Below the pieces are notes generated by a model that did no database searches, had not been told where the DNA came from, and worked only from the letters and a program-made list of their open reading frames with translations. 64,000 nt of DNA, taken from Microlunatus flavus. GTDB lineage: Bacteria; Actinomycetota; Actinomycetes; Propionibacteriales; Propionibacteriaceae. Location of the stretch: positions 1 through 64,000 of the forward strand of contig NZ_FOFA01000009.1 of the NCBI RefSeq assembly GCF_900110855.1, written 5' to 3'. Of the stretch, positions 14,544 to 23,266 are shown one piece after another (the first letter of the stretch is position 1; each line of letters starts with the position of its first letter). Made by a program: the position numbers and the translations under genes.

Positions 14544-15232
14544 TAGGCCGGGGTGACGAAGAGGTGGGTCGAGGCCTCGCGGTCGATCTCGCACCCGGGG
14601 TGGCCGTCGGCGGAGAGGCGCACGCCCAGCCCGCCGGCCTCGACGGCGACCTCGGTCCCGGGGCGGATGCCCGCGACGCGGAGGGTGCCCATCATCTCGA
14701 CGTCCTTCTGGATCTCCTCGCTCATCCGCTCGATGACGACGCGCAGGGGCGCGTCGCGCAGCGCGTCGGCGAGCTGGACGTTGCCGTCGCGGAACGGCCC
14801 GGGCGCCTGGCCGACCCCGAGCTCGTCGAGGCCGGGGATCGGGTTGCCGTACGGGGACTCGGTCGGCTGCCCGAGCAGGTCGACGAGCTTGCGCTCGACG
14901 TCCTCGGAGATGACGTGCTCCCAGCGGCAGGCCTCGTCGTGCACGAGCTCCCAGTCGAGCCCGATGACGTCGATGAGGAGGCGCTCGGCCAGGCGGTGCT
15001 TGCGCATCACCCGGATGGCCCGGGAACGTCCCTCGTCGCTCAGCTCGAGGTGCCGGTCGCCCTGGACGCGGACGAGGTTGTCGCGCTCCATGCGGGCGAC
15101 GGTCTGCGACACGGTCGGCCCGCTCTGGTGCAGCCGCTCGGCGATCCGCGCCCGGAGGGGGACGATGCCCTCCTCCTCGAGCTCGTAGATCGTGCGGAGG
15201 TACATCTCCGTGGTGTCGATCAGGTCACTCAC
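14543..15232 (-). CDS. ideR: DtxR/IdeR-family iron-dependent repressor
   Basis: The 229-residue protein is a full-length IdeR/DtxR with winged helix, dimer/metal-binding domain and SH3-like tail. The recognition helix is [20 protein letters not shown]. Metal ligands of both sites are visible: Met in DTTEMYL, His in MRKHRLAE, and Cys, Glu and His in DEACRWEHV. Cys at that position indicates an iron rather than manganese (MntR) sensor. It represses siderophore and activates storage genes with Fe2+. The GTG start at 15232 gives the standard length. Confidence 0.88.
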   Translation of the reverse strand: MSDLIDTTEMYLRTIYELEEEGIVPLRARIAERLHQSGPTVSQTVARMERDNLVRVQGDRHLELSDEGRSRAIRVMRKHRLAERLLIDVIGLDWELVHDEACRWEHVISEDVERKLVDLLGQPTESPYGNPIPGLDELGVGQAPGPFRDGNVQLADALRDAPLRVVIERMSEEIQKDVEMMGTLRVAGIRPGTEVAVEAGGLGVRLSADGHPGCEIDREASTHLFVTPA

Positions 15233-15315
15233 GCCTGGTCCCTCCGTGTCGGCCCTCGGGCCCTCGGGAGCGACGGCTCCCCACGCGTGCTCGACCCGGG
15301 GCAAGACTAGTGGAC

Positions 15316-16713
15316 ATGGCTGACCGGGACCGCCCCACGATCTGGTGGGTGCGACGCGACTTCCGCCTCGCCGACAACCCCGCGCTGGGCGCGGCGCTCG
15401 AGGGCGGCGCGGCCGTCCTGCCGCTGTTCGTGAGCGACCCGGTGCTGCGCGGCTCGGCCGGCCGGGCGCGGGCGGCCTGGCTCGCCGCCGCCCGCGCCGA
15501 CCTCGACCGCGACCTGCGCGAGGCCGGCGGCCCGGGCCTCAGCGTCGTCGAGGGCCGCCCGGAGGACGTCGTCGCCGGCGTGGCCGCCGAGGTCGACGCG
15601 CCCACGGTCCACGTGAGCGCCGACTTCGGGCCGTACGGCCGCCTGCGCGACGCCCGAGTCGCCGACGCCCTGACCGCCGCCGGGCGCGAGCTGCACGCGA
15701 CGGGGTCGCCGTACGGGGTGGCGCCCGGCACGCTGCTCAACCAGTACGGCACCCCGTTCTCGGTGTTCTCGCCGTTCCACCGCACCTGGCTGGCGCACGG
15801 CGTGCACGGCCCGGCACCCGCCGTCGCGGCCGACGCCGTCACGTGGACGGCGAGCACGCAGCGGGTCGGGCTGGAGGAGCCGGACCCGGAGCTGGCCCGC
15901 CACGCGGGCGAGCGGGCGGCCCGCGCCTCCTGGCACGCGTGGCTCGCGCGCGGGCAGGACGGCCCGGCCGACTACAAGCGGCTCCACGACGTGCCCGCCG
16001 TCGACGCCACCGCCCACGTCTCGAAGGCGCTGCGCTGGGGCCACCTGCACCCGCGGACCCTCCTCGCCGACCTCGCGGAGCTGACCGGGGAGGGCCCGGC
16101 GGCGATCGCCCGCCAGGTCGCCTGGCGCGACTTCTACGCCGACGTGCTGTGGCACCGCCCCGACGCCACCCGGCGGCCCGTGCAGCCGCGGTTCCGTGAC
16201 TTCGAGCGCGACGACCCACGGACGTCGGGCACGGCGGCCGCCCGCCTCGACGCCTGGCAGCAGGGGCGTACCGGCTATCCCCTCGTCGACGCGGGGATGC
16301 GCCAGATGCTCGCCGAGGGCTGGATGCACAACCGCGTACGCCTCGTGGTCGGCTCGTTCCTGGTCAAGGACCTGCACCTGCCGTGGGAGGACGGGGCGGC
16401 CTGGTTCATGGAGCACCTGCACGACGGCGACGTGGCCAACAACCAGCTGAACTGGCAGTGGGTCGCCGGCTGCGGCAACGACCCCTCGCCCTTCTACCGC
16501 GTCTTCAACCCGGTGCTGCAGTCGCAGAAGTTCGACCCCGACGGCGCCTACATCCGCCGCTGGGTGCCCGAGCTCGGCGCGCTGACCGGCCCGCACGTCC
16601 ACGAGCCCTGGCTCGCGCCGGGGGGTCCGCCCGCCGGCTACCCCGGGCCCGTGGTCGACCACAAGGCCGAGCGCCTCGAGGCCCTGGACCGCTACCAGCA
16701 GGTGCGCGGCTGA
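15316..16713 (+). CDS. phrB: Deoxyribodipyrimidine photolyase
   Basis: The 465-residue class I CPD photolyase repairs UV dimers using blue light. The N-terminal antenna domain begins [17 protein letters not shown]. The FAD-binding half contains [47 protein letters not shown] and [18 protein letters not shown], including the Trp and Asn residues typical of the flavin pocket. ATG 15316 is preferred over GTG 15310. It diverges from ideR. No cofactor-synthesis genes are adjacent. Confidence 0.93.
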   Translation: MADRDRPTIWWVRRDFRLADNPALGAALEGGAAVLPLFVSDPVLRGSAGRARAAWLAAARADLDRDLREAGGPGLSVVEGRPEDVVAGVAAEVDAPTVHVSADFGPYGRLRDARVADALTAAGRELHATGSPYGVAPGTLLNQYGTPFSVFSPFHRTWLAHGVHGPAPAVAADAVTWTASTQRVGLEEPDPELARHAGERAARASWHAWLARGQDGPADYKRLHDVPAVDATAHVSKALRWGHLHPRTLLADLAELTGEGPAAIARQVAWRDFYADVLWHRPDATRRPVQPRFRDFERDDPRTSGTAAARLDAWQQGRTGYPLVDAGMRQMLAEGWMHNRVRLVVGSFLVKDLHLPWEDGAAWFMEHLHDGDVANNQLNWQWVAGCGNDPSPFYRVFNPVLQSQKFDPDGAYIRRWVPELGALTGPHVHEPWLAPGGPPAGYPGPVVDHKAERLEALDRYQQVRG

Positions 16714-16740
16714 GCGCGGAGCAGGTCGGGCAGGTCGGGC

Positions 16741-17643
16741 TCAGCCGGTGAGGTGGCGGCGCTCCCAGCCGAGCCAGCCCTCGACCACCGCGGGCAGCTC
16801 GGCGAGCGTCAGCAGGGGCGGGCCCGAGGACGAGTCGGCGAACCCGAGCTTCCAGGTCGTGACGCGGAGGTCGCCGACGACGCCGAAGACCGCCACGGCC
16901 TCCTCGTCGACCCGCGAGAACGGGCGGACCGCGCGGTAGCCGGCGAGCCACGACCGGAAGTGCGCCTCGGAGAAGCGGAGGACGCCGTACGGCTCGACGG
17001 CCCGCCAGGACGGGCCGGCGCTGTCGAAGTCGATGGCCGTCAGCGCACCGTCCTGCTCCAGGACGTTGTCGAGCGTGAGGTCCATGTGGCAGACCCCGCG
17101 GTCCAGGCGCGGGTCGCCGAGCCGGGCCCGCAGGCGCTCGCCCAGCGCGACGACGCGCGCCCACTCCCCCACCGCGAGCAGGGACGGCCGCATCCGCGCG
17201 AGCTGCTCGTCGACCAGCAGCCGCAGGTCGTAGCGCTCCCGGACGGGCGACGCCGCGACGTCGTCGGCCGCGGCGTGGAGCAGGGCGGCCACCCGGCCGA
17301 GCCGCTCGTACGTCGTGGCCCCCGGTCGGGGCTTGCACCCCTCGACCCAGGTCCAGAGCACCGCGCAGCGGGGCCGGCCCAAGTCTTCGGAGACGAGCAG
17401 GGACCCCGCGGGGCCCGCGAACGGCAGCGCCACCGGGGCACCGCGCGCACCCAGGTGCCGGACCAGCTCCACCTCCCACGCGACCTGCGCGCGGGAGCGC
17501 CCCGGGTGGTAGAGCTTCAGCGCGAAGCAGCCCTCGTCGGTCTCGACGCGTGCGACGTCGTTGACGGGCACGTCGAGCACCTCGACGGCGCGCACGTGCA
17601 GCCCGGACCGCACCGCGAGCCGCTCGGCCAGCGCCTCGTCCAT
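16741..17643 (-). CDS. APH-family phosphotransferase
   Basis: The 300-residue kinase-like protein belongs to the aminoglycoside phosphotransferase/homoserine kinase type II fold. CFALKLYHPG holds the ATP lysine, VCHMDLTLDNVL is the catalytic loop and LTAIDFDSAGPSW the metal-binding segment. The substrate is unknown; similar chromosomal genes are often simply called phosphotransferase enzyme family. ATG 17643 is used; GTG 17655 is possible. It is convergent with phrB. Confidence 0.75.
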   Translation of the reverse strand: MDEALAERLAVRSGLHVRAVEVLDVPVNDVARVETDEGCFALKLYHPGRSRAQVAWEVELVRHLGARGAPVALPFAGPAGSLLVSEDLGRPRCAVLWTWVEGCKPRPGATTYERLGRVAALLHAAADDVAASPVRERYDLRLLVDEQLARMRPSLLAVGEWARVVALGERLRARLGDPRLDRGVCHMDLTLDNVLEQDGALTAIDFDSAGPSWRAVEPYGVLRFSEAHFRSWLAGYRAVRPFSRVDEEAVAVFGVVGDLRVTTWKLGFADSSSGPPLLTLAELPAVVEGWLGWERRHLTG

Positions 17644-17753
17644 GCCCAGACCCACGGCCCTGATCCTGCCCGCGCGGCCCCTCCCGGGCGAGCGCTTTCG
17701 GCGGGCGCGGGGCGCCTGGGCGGGCCCGTGCGGAAGTCCTCGCGAGAAAGCCG

Positions 17754-17782
17754 TTGACCCTCTTGAACGGCCGACCTAACGT
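17754..17782 (+). promoter_or_regulatory. Sigma-70 type promoter of the orphan small-ORF unit
   Basis: TTGACC (17754-17759) and TAACGT (17777-17782) are spaced by exactly 17 bp, one of the best promoter matches in the window. The predicted start near 17789 leaves only a few bases before the extended Shine-Dalgarno. Confidence 0.65.
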
Positions 17783-17788
17783 TGTCGG

Positions 17789-18010
17789 TACACGGAAAGG
17801 AGGTGGTCCGATTCATGAGTTCTCTTCGGACAAGTGAGGTGGCGGCGGCCTAGCCGTTCGACCCAGGACGCGGCGTGATCCGCCCGGTCGAAAGGCCGGC
17901 TAATCCACAGCCAACACCCGAACCCGCGAGTGCCAGACCGTCCATCTGGCCGACGTCCGGGCTCCACCGGAGCCCCGTCGCCAAGCTCGCGGGTTTGTCC
18001 TGTCTTTTTG
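17789..18010 (+). ncRNA. Candidate structured RNA carrying a leader-like small ORF
   Basis: Downstream of the promoter, GAAAGGAGGTGGTCC (17795-17809) can pair with the whole 16S rRNA 3' tail with one G-U. After the small ORF, TTCGACC (17857-17863) pairs with GGTCGAA (17886-17892). Then CGAACCCGCGAG (17919-17930) pairs with CTCGCGGGTTTG (17986-17997, one G-T). This stem encloses GCCAG/CTGGC (17932-17936, 17946-17950) and GGGCTCC/GGAGCCC (17959-17965, 17969-17975), a multibranch fold. TCTTTTTG at 18003-18010 may end it. No plus-strand gene follows, since the ligase faces the other way, so it is not an ordinary leader. Function unknown. Confidence 0.5.
17815..17853 (+). CDS. 12-codon small ORF with extended Shine-Dalgarno
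   Basis: ATG at 17815 opens a 12-residue frame, MSSLRTSEVAAA, ending TAG at 17851-17853. GGAGG lies 11 nt upstream within a 15-nt stretch complementary to the 16S 3' end, far stronger than any ribosomal protein site in this window. Strong translation of a tiny peptide followed by RNA structure suggests a leader peptide, ribosome titration or a regulatory RNA. I do not recognise the peptide with confidence. Too short for conventional gene callers. Confidence 0.5.
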   Translation: MSSLRTSEVAAA

Positions 18011-18097
18011 TCTCCGCTTCGCTCCGACGCGAACCGGGCTCTGGTCCGACGCGACACGGCTCTCGTCCCCCGCCTTCTAGGCTGAACCGCCCGCACG

Positions 18098-18120
18098 CTC
18101 CCTGAGCCTGTCGAAGGGCC
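18098..18120. repeat. Interspersed CCCTGAGCCTGTCGAAGGGCC-type palindrome
   Basis: The word CCCTGAGCCTGTCGAAGGG near 18100-18118 has related copies at 29641-29740 (CCCTGAGCCGCCGAAGGGCC and GGCCCTTCGACGAGTCCAGG). All sit in gaps after gene ends. They look like a dispersed REP-like repeat. Confidence 0.5.
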
Positions 18121-18149
18121 CGGAACGGGTCGGCGTTGTGCCGCGCTGA

Positions 18150-19709
18150 TCAGTCGCCGGGATCGGCGCCCGGGAGGACCGGAGCGAGGGCACGGACCGT
18201 CTCGAGCAGGTCGGCCTCCTCGGGCGTCTTGTCCGGGCGGTAGCGCAGCACGCGGGCGAACCTCAGGGCGACGCCGCCCGGGTAGCGCGTCGAGACCTGC
18301 AGGCCGTCGATGGCGATCTCGACCACGGTCGTCGGCTCGACGTGGACCACGTGACGCGTGCGGCTCGTCTCCAGGGCGAGGAAGTGCTCGGTCTGCCAGC
18401 GCAGCATCTCGTCGGTCAGGCCCTTGAACGTCTTGCCGAGCATCACGAAGCCACGCTCGGGATCGCGGGCGGCCAGGTGCAGGTTCGACAGCCAGCCCTG
18501 CCGGCGCCCGCTCCCCCACTCGACGGCGGTGACGACCAGGTCGAAGGTGTGGCGCGGCTTGAGCTTGACCCAGGCCGCGTTGCGGCGCCCGGCCGCGTAC
18601 GGGGCGGCGAGCCGCTTGACCACCACGCCCTCGAAGCCCTGACCGACCCACTCGCCGAACACGCGCTCCACCGTCTCGACGTCGGTCGCCACCACCCGCG
18701 GCACGAGCTGCTCGGCCGGCAGGAGCGCCTGCATCACCGCGAGCCTGTCCTCGAGCGGCACGTCGAGGTAGTCCTGCCCGTCGACGTGCAGGACGTCGAA
18801 GAAGAAGGGCCGCAGCGGCAGCCTGCGCTCCGCCGCCGGCACGTCGGTGCTGCTCATGGTCCGCGACGCCACCGCCTGGAACACCTCCGGCCGGCCGTCG
18901 TCACGCAGCGCGAGCACCTCCCCGTCGAGCACGAGCCGCTCGTGCGGCAGCGCCCGGGCCGCCGCGACCACCTCGGGCAGCCGTGCCGTGATGTCGTCGA
19001 GGCTCCGGGTGAAGACGCGGACCTCGTCGCCGTCGCGGTGCACCTGCACCCGGATGCCGTCGAGCTTGGCGTCGACGAGGGCCGGCAGGTCGGTCCGGCC
19101 GACCGCGGCGACCGGGTCCGGCTCGCTCGACGCGAGCATGGGCTGCACGGCCGTCCCGACCTCCAGCCCGACCGCCTCGAGCGCCGGCAGCCCTCCGGCC
19201 TGCAGCACCGCCGCGGCGGCCACGGTCGAGCTGCGCAGCATCGCGGCCCGGCGGACGGCGGCGAGCGGGACCCCGTACGCCTGCGCGAGCGCGTCCTGCA
19301 CGGCGGCCTCGGACGCGCCCTGCCGCAGCTCGCCGAAGACCAGGCCCCGGAGGAAGGGCTGCTCGCTCGCCGTCGCCCGGCCGAACACCTCGGCCACCGC
19401 GGCGGACCGCGTGCCTGCGGAACCCGGGCCGGACAGCGCGGCGATGCGCGCGAAGGCGTCGTCGACCTCGGCGACGGTGAGCGTGGCGGCCGGCGCGGGC
19501 GGCGGCAGCTGCGACAACGAACGCCCGCCCACGCCCGTACGGCGCTGGCGCAGCGAGCCGATCAGGTAGGACACGACGGTCTCGAGCTCGTCGGCCTCGC
19601 CCGCCTCGACGAGGTCGGTGAGGACGCCGGCGATCAGGTCGCGCTTGGCGATCCGGCTGCGCGTGGCCGCGAGCGCGGCCCAGGTGTCGGCCAGGCGCTG
19701 GAGCAGCAT
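18150..19709 (-). CDS. ligB: ATP-dependent DNA ligase
   Basis: The 519-residue enzyme has the actinobacterial LigB layout: helical N-terminal DNA-binding domain (residues 1-190), adenylation domain and C-terminal OB fold. The nucleotidyl lysine is in VDAKLDGIRVQVH (about residue 213). RSLDDIT, VLDGEVLAL, FEGVVVKRL and AAWVKLKP are the further ligase motifs. It seals nicks with ATP, accessory to the NAD-dependent LigA. It lies 7 bp from the glycosyltransferase gene upstream. No Ku or LigD neighbours. Confidence 0.9.
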   Translation of the reverse strand: MLLQRLADTWAALAATRSRIAKRDLIAGVLTDLVEAGEADELETVVSYLIGSLRQRRTGVGGRSLSQLPPPAPAATLTVAEVDDAFARIAALSGPGSAGTRSAAVAEVFGRATASEQPFLRGLVFGELRQGASEAAVQDALAQAYGVPLAAVRRAAMLRSSTVAAAAVLQAGGLPALEAVGLEVGTAVQPMLASSEPDPVAAVGRTDLPALVDAKLDGIRVQVHRDGDEVRVFTRSLDDITARLPEVVAAARALPHERLVLDGEVLALRDDGRPEVFQAVASRTMSSTDVPAAERRLPLRPFFFDVLHVDGQDYLDVPLEDRLAVMQALLPAEQLVPRVVATDVETVERVFGEWVGQGFEGVVVKRLAAPYAAGRRNAAWVKLKPRHTFDLVVTAVEWGSGRRQGWLSNLHLAARDPERGFVMLGKTFKGLTDEMLRWQTEHFLALETSRTRHVVHVEPTTVVEIAIDGLQVSTRYPGGVALRFARVLRYRPDKTPEEADLLETVRALAPVLPGADPGD

Positions 19710-19716
19710 GGGGCGA

Positions 19717-21102
19717 TCATGCCGCGACGGTCTGACGTTCCTCCTCGACCCTCCCGGTCGCGGCGCGGAGCCTGAGGACGAGCACGACGGTCGCCGTCGC
19801 CGCGGCAGCCAGCGCCACGACGGCGGCCGCCTCCAGCGGGAGGACCGTCTGGCGCTCCAGGTAGGTCCAGTAGGTGCTGAGCGTGGCGACCTGCATCAGG
19901 CCCGCCACGACGAGGAAGCGCCGGTCCACGAAGACGGCGACGACCGCCATCACCTCGCCCAGGAAGAAGTAGCGCTCGTGCATCTCGGGCAGCAGCAGCG
20001 GGACGACCAGGGACAGCGTCGCGGCGACGAGCAGCATCTCGGCCGGGGCGAGGCGGCGGCGCCGGGCGACGAGCCAGACCGCGAAGGCCAGCGCCACGGC
20101 GGCCGCGACCGCGAGCCCCACCCACTTCCAGGTGGCCGCGGCGTCACCGGGGAGCCAGGCGTACCAGGTGGGTGCGTTGTGGGTGAAGCTGTGCGCGGTC
20201 TCCGAGCCGCCTCCTCCGCCGCCGCCACGGCCAGGACCGCCCTGGCCGAAGCCGCCCTGCCCGAACCCGCCCCGGCCCGGCACGCCGCCCGGTGCGCCGC
20301 GGAAGCCGCCGGACCCCGAGCGGGCGACGCCGCTACCGCCGGCGCCGGACGGGTTCGCGACCTGCTGGGGGTAGACCGACAGCTGGCTCAGCAGGCTCCG
20401 ACCGGCCAGCCACGCCGGGACGAGCGCCGCCACGAACGCGAGCGGGGCGAGCACGAGCCCGCGCAGGCGCTGCCGGTCCACGACGAGGAGCACCAGCAGG
20501 GCGGGCAGGAAGAAGACCGCCTGCAGCTTGAAGGCGAAGGCCAGCCCGAAGAACGCGCACGCCAGCGCCGTGCGACGGCGCAGCAGGAAGTGCAGGCTGC
20601 CGAGGCAGAGGGAGGCGTAGAGCGAGTCGCACTGGGCCCACCAGGCGCCGTTGAGCAAGACGGTCGGCAGCAGGAACGTCGCGCCGAAGGCGACCGTCGG
20701 CAGCCACCGCGCGTCAGGGCGCACCCGCCGGACGATCCCGTACGCGAAGGCGGCGAGCACGACGTCGAAGACGATCGAGATCGCCTTGATCCCGACCAGC
20801 GGGCCGACCGGCAGGTAGGTCAGGAGGGCGAGCAGCGCGAGGTAGGGGGTGTTGTAGTTCGAGAACGAGTCGGCCAGCCCCGCGAACCCGCCCGCGTCGA
20901 CGAGGTGGGAGTACCAGGGCAGCAGGAACGCGCGGTAGTCGCCCGACTGCTGCCCCAGCATCGGGACCCGGACGGCGAGCCCGACCAGGAGCAGGGCGAC
21001 GAGCACCACCGGCACGCGGCGGCTGCGTACGGGGTCCGAGGAGCACGTCGGGAGCCCAGGTGCCGCCGGGTCGGCCGGGGCTGGTGCGGAGGTCGTCGTC
21101 AC
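19717..21102 (-). CDS. Gpi18-like membrane glycosyltransferase with Gly-rich loop
   Basis: The 461-residue integral membrane protein has about ten hydrophobic segments. The first ends just before GQQSGDYRAFLLPWY, which has the acidic loop of GT-C polyprenol-phosphate-sugar mannosyltransferases (Gpi18/COG5542 type). LLNGAWWAQCDSLYASL and LPEMHERYFFLG are other conserved pieces. It probably transfers a sugar from a lipid donor on the outer face. Residues about 252-304 are a low-complexity Gly/Arg/Phe/Gln insertion in a loop. GTG 21102 gives a short cytoplasmic lead; the upstream extension is unlikely. Confidence 0.75.
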   Translation of the reverse strand: MTTTSAPAPADPAAPGLPTCSSDPVRSRRVPVVLVALLLVGLAVRVPMLGQQSGDYRAFLLPWYSHLVDAGGFAGLADSFSNYNTPYLALLALLTYLPVGPLVGIKAISIVFDVVLAAFAYGIVRRVRPDARWLPTVAFGATFLLPTVLLNGAWWAQCDSLYASLCLGSLHFLLRRRTALACAFFGLAFAFKLQAVFFLPALLVLLVVDRQRLRGLVLAPLAFVAALVPAWLAGRSLLSQLSVYPQQVANPSGAGGSGVARSGSGGFRGAPGGVPGRGGFGQGGFGQGGPGRGGGGGGGSETAHSFTHNAPTWYAWLPGDAAATWKWVGLAVAAAVALAFAVWLVARRRRLAPAEMLLVAATLSLVVPLLLPEMHERYFFLGEVMAVVAVFVDRRFLVVAGLMQVATLSTYWTYLERQTVLPLEAAAVVALAAAATATVVLVLRLRAATGRVEEERQTVAA

Positions 21103-21236
21103 GGCGGGCCTTCTCGTACGCGGACGCCGGCCGGGCGGCCGGGCGACGCCCACCCTCGCGGCCTCGGCTGTGCGCTCGCTTTGCCCAGGGTGTGGCGACC
21201 CCGTCGGCCGTCGCCGCGCCCTGCGAGCATCGACGG

Positions 21237-21917
21237 ATGAGCGAGAACGACAAGCCCGGGGTGCTGCTGGACGTCGACGGCACCCTCCTCGACACCAACT
21301 ACCTGCATGCGCTCGCGTGGTGGCAGGCGTTCCGCGACGCCGGGGTCGCGGGCGTCACGATGGCCGACACCCACCAGGCGGTGGGGATCGCCAGCGAGGG
21401 CCTCGTCGACCGGCTCGCCCACGAGGCCGACGAGAAGACCAAGCGCAAGGTCGTCAAGCGCCACGAGAAGCGCTACGCCAAGCTCCAGGGCGAGGTCGTC
21501 GCCTTCTCCGGCGCCGACCACTTCGTGCGCCGCTGCCAGGAGGCCGGCTTCCGGGTCGTGCTGGCCACCAGCGGCCCCCGCAGCGACCTCGACTGGATGC
21601 TGCCCGCCATCGGCGTCGGCGAGGGTGTCCTGGCCGGGACGACGACCTCCGACGACGTCGCCGCGGGCAAGCCCGCCCCCGACCTGATGAGGACGGCCAT
21701 CCGTCAGCACGACCTCGACCCGGCCCGCACGGTGGCGGTCGGCGACACCGTCTGGGACGTCCAGGCCGCGCACGAGACCGGCGTGCGCATCATCGCCGTC
21801 ACCTGCGGCGGCATCCCGCGCTGCGAGCTCGCAGAGGCGGGGGCCGACGAGATCTTCGACGGCCCCGCCGACCTCGTCGACCGCTGGGAGCAGTCCCTGC
21901 TCTCGCGCCTGGTCTGA
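21237..21917 (+). CDS. HAD-superfamily phosphatase
   Basis: The 226-residue HAD hydrolase of the phosphoglycolate phosphatase/beta-phosphoglucomutase group has motif I VLLDVDGTLLDTN, motif II VVLATSGPRSDL, the motif III lysine in AAGKPAPDL and motif IV VAVGDTVWDVQAA. A helical cap lies between motifs I and II. The substrate cannot be deduced. ATG 21237 gives the usual length. It is a single gene, divergent from the glycosyltransferase. Confidence 0.85.
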   Translation: MSENDKPGVLLDVDGTLLDTNYLHALAWWQAFRDAGVAGVTMADTHQAVGIASEGLVDRLAHEADEKTKRKVVKRHEKRYAKLQGEVVAFSGADHFVRRCQEAGFRVVLATSGPRSDLDWMLPAIGVGEGVLAGTTTSDDVAAGKPAPDLMRTAIRQHDLDPARTVAVGDTVWDVQAAHETGVRIIAVTCGGIPRCELAEAGADEIFDGPADLVDRWEQSLLSRLV

Positions 21918-21979
21918 CCGGCTGCGCGAGGGGGCGCGAACGCCCGCTGAGCCGGCCGACCGGGACGTTCCGCGTCGCC

Positions 21980-22447
21980 CTACTCCCGCACGTCCGCGGG
22001 ACCCTCGACCAGCGGGAGGCCGGCGGCGAGCCAGCCCTCGACGCCGTCGACGACGTCGGTCGCGTCGAGGCCGAGGTCGCGCAGGGAGCGGGCGGCGAGC
22101 GAGGAGCTGTAGCCCTGCCGACACACCACCACGACACGCGGGCGGGCGTCGGCCTCGGGGATGCGGACGGGGCTGGTCGGGTCGAGGCGCCACTCCAGCA
22201 CGGTCCGGTCGATGACGAGCGCCCCTGGCAGCTCACCCGTCCGCGCGCGCTGGGCGTCGGTCCGGGTGTCCACCAGGAGGGCACCGTCGGCGACGGCGGC
22301 GTACGCCTCGGGTGCGGTCAGGCGGTCCCAGCCCTCGCGGGCGCGGGCGAGCAGGCCGTCGATCCGGGCGGGTGGAGCTGCCCCGGACGCGGCTGCCAGG
22401 TCGGGGTCGGGCGTACGGACGAGGTCGGGCACCGCACGAGGATGCAC
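21980..22447 (-). CDS. Rhodanese-like sulfurtransferase
   Basis: The 155-residue protein carries one rhodanese domain. ALLVDTRTDAQRARTGELPG starts it and VVVCRQGYSSSLAARSLRDL is the active-site loop with catalytic Cys, followed by VVDGVEGWLAAGLPL. It moves sulfane sulfur or detoxifies cyanide. An N-terminal lead of about 30 residues is not conserved in the family. The GTG start at 22447 lies just before the rplQ terminator hairpin, so it may be partly transcribed from the ribosomal operon. Confidence 0.82.
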   Translation of the reverse strand: MHPRAVPDLVRTPDPDLAAASGAAPPARIDGLLARAREGWDRLTAPEAYAAVADGALLVDTRTDAQRARTGELPGALVIDRTVLEWRLDPTSPVRIPEADARPRVVVVCRQGYSSSLAARSLRDLGLDATDVVDGVEGWLAAGLPLVEGPADVRE

Positions 22448-22451
22448 GAAC

Positions 22452-22478
22452 GGCGCCCACCCCGCTGGGGTGGACGCC
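22452..22478 (-). terminator. Terminator after rplQ
   Basis: GGCGCCCACCCC (22452-22463) and GGGGTGGACGCC (22467-22478) form a stem with one mismatch and a 3-nt loop, 35 bp past the rplQ stop. It is a GC stem without a U-tract. Confidence 0.6.
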
Positions 22479-22513
22479 GTCCGGTGGTGCTGGTGCTCGT
22501 ACGAGAGCCGGGG

Positions 22514-23182
22514 TCAGGCCTTCTGCTCGCCCTCGGGCGCCTCGACGGCCTCGGCCTCTTCGGCGTTGACGTCGTCGCTCGGCTGCTCCTGCTCGGAGGT
22601 GGCCTCGTCGCGCTCGTTCGTGTCCTCGACCAGGTCCTCGGCCGGGGCCTCCTGGGTCGGGGCGTCCGGGCTGACCTGCTCCTGCGCACCGTCGGTGGCG
22701 CCCGGGGCGGCCGTCGCGGCCGCGGCCGGGTCGGCCTTCTTGGCCGCACCGCCACGCTCGGCGGACTTGCGCGGGGCCGGAGCCGGGGCGGAACCCTTGG
22801 CGCGGTTCGAGCGACCGGCCTCGACCGTCTCGGTCACGATCTCGATCTGCGCCATCGGAGCGTTGTCGCCCTTGCGGGGACCCACCTTGGTGATGCGCAG
22901 GTAGCCGCCCTCGCGGTCGGCGAGGGTCGGGGCGATCTCGGTGAACAGCACGTGCACCACGCCCTTGTCGCGGACGGTGGTCAGCACCGAGCGGCGGGCG
23001 TGGATGTCACCGCGCTTCGCCTTGGTGATCAGCTTCTCCGCGAGCGGGCGCAGCCGCTTGGCCTTCGCCTCGGTCGTCACGATCTTGCCGTGCTCGAAGA
23101 GCTGCGTCGCCAGGTTGGCGAGGATGATCCGCTCGTGCGACGGGCTGCCGCCGAGGCGGGCGCCCTTCGTGGGTGTGGGCAT
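22514..23182 (-). CDS. rplQ: 50S ribosomal protein L17
   Basis: The first about 120 of 222 residues are L17: [20 protein letters not shown], then [20 protein letters not shown] and [22 protein letters not shown]. The rest is a disordered, first basic then acidic extension (Pro/Ala/Glu-rich, ending EAPEGEQKA), far beyond the E. coli length but common in actinobacteria. L17 binds at the exit-tunnel rim of the 50S subunit. It is the last gene of the alpha operon, 85 bp after rpoA with a strong hairpin between. Confidence 0.95.
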   Translation of the reverse strand: MPTPTKGARLGGSPSHERIILANLATQLFEHGKIVTTEAKAKRLRPLAEKLITKAKRGDIHARRSVLTTVRDKGVVHVLFTEIAPTLADREGGYLRITKVGPRKGDNAPMAQIEIVTETVEAGRSNRAKGSAPAPAPRKSAERGGAAKKADPAAAATAAPGATDGAQEQVSPDAPTQEAPAEDLVEDTNERDEATSEQEQPSDDVNAEEAEAVEAPEGEQKA

Positions 23183-23223
23183 GGTGTCCGTTCTCCGTCT
23201 GTCTGGTGCTTGCTCAGGCCCAC

Positions 23224-23258
23224 CCGTGCCCGTCCGCCAGGTCGGCGGACGGGCACGG
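23224..23258 (-). terminator. Strong hairpin between rpoA and rplQ
   Basis: CCGTGCCCGTCCGCC (23224-23238) and GGCGGACGGGCACGG (23244-23258) make a perfect 15-bp stem with a 5-nt loop, 9 bp after the rpoA stop. It may be a partial terminator or RNA-processing/stabiliser stem that sets the rpoA to rplQ ratio. Confidence 0.65.
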
Positions 23259-23266
23259 GGTGAGGA

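Noticed and set aside
17815-17853. Leader peptide of the ligase or phosphotransferase gene
   Set aside because: Both neighbours are on the minus strand, so a plus-strand leader cannot precede either.
21170-23263. 697-residue plus-strand frame
   Set aside because: It crosses the HAD gene in another frame and the antisense of rhodanese and rplQ. Composition is Arg/Gly-rich with no domain.
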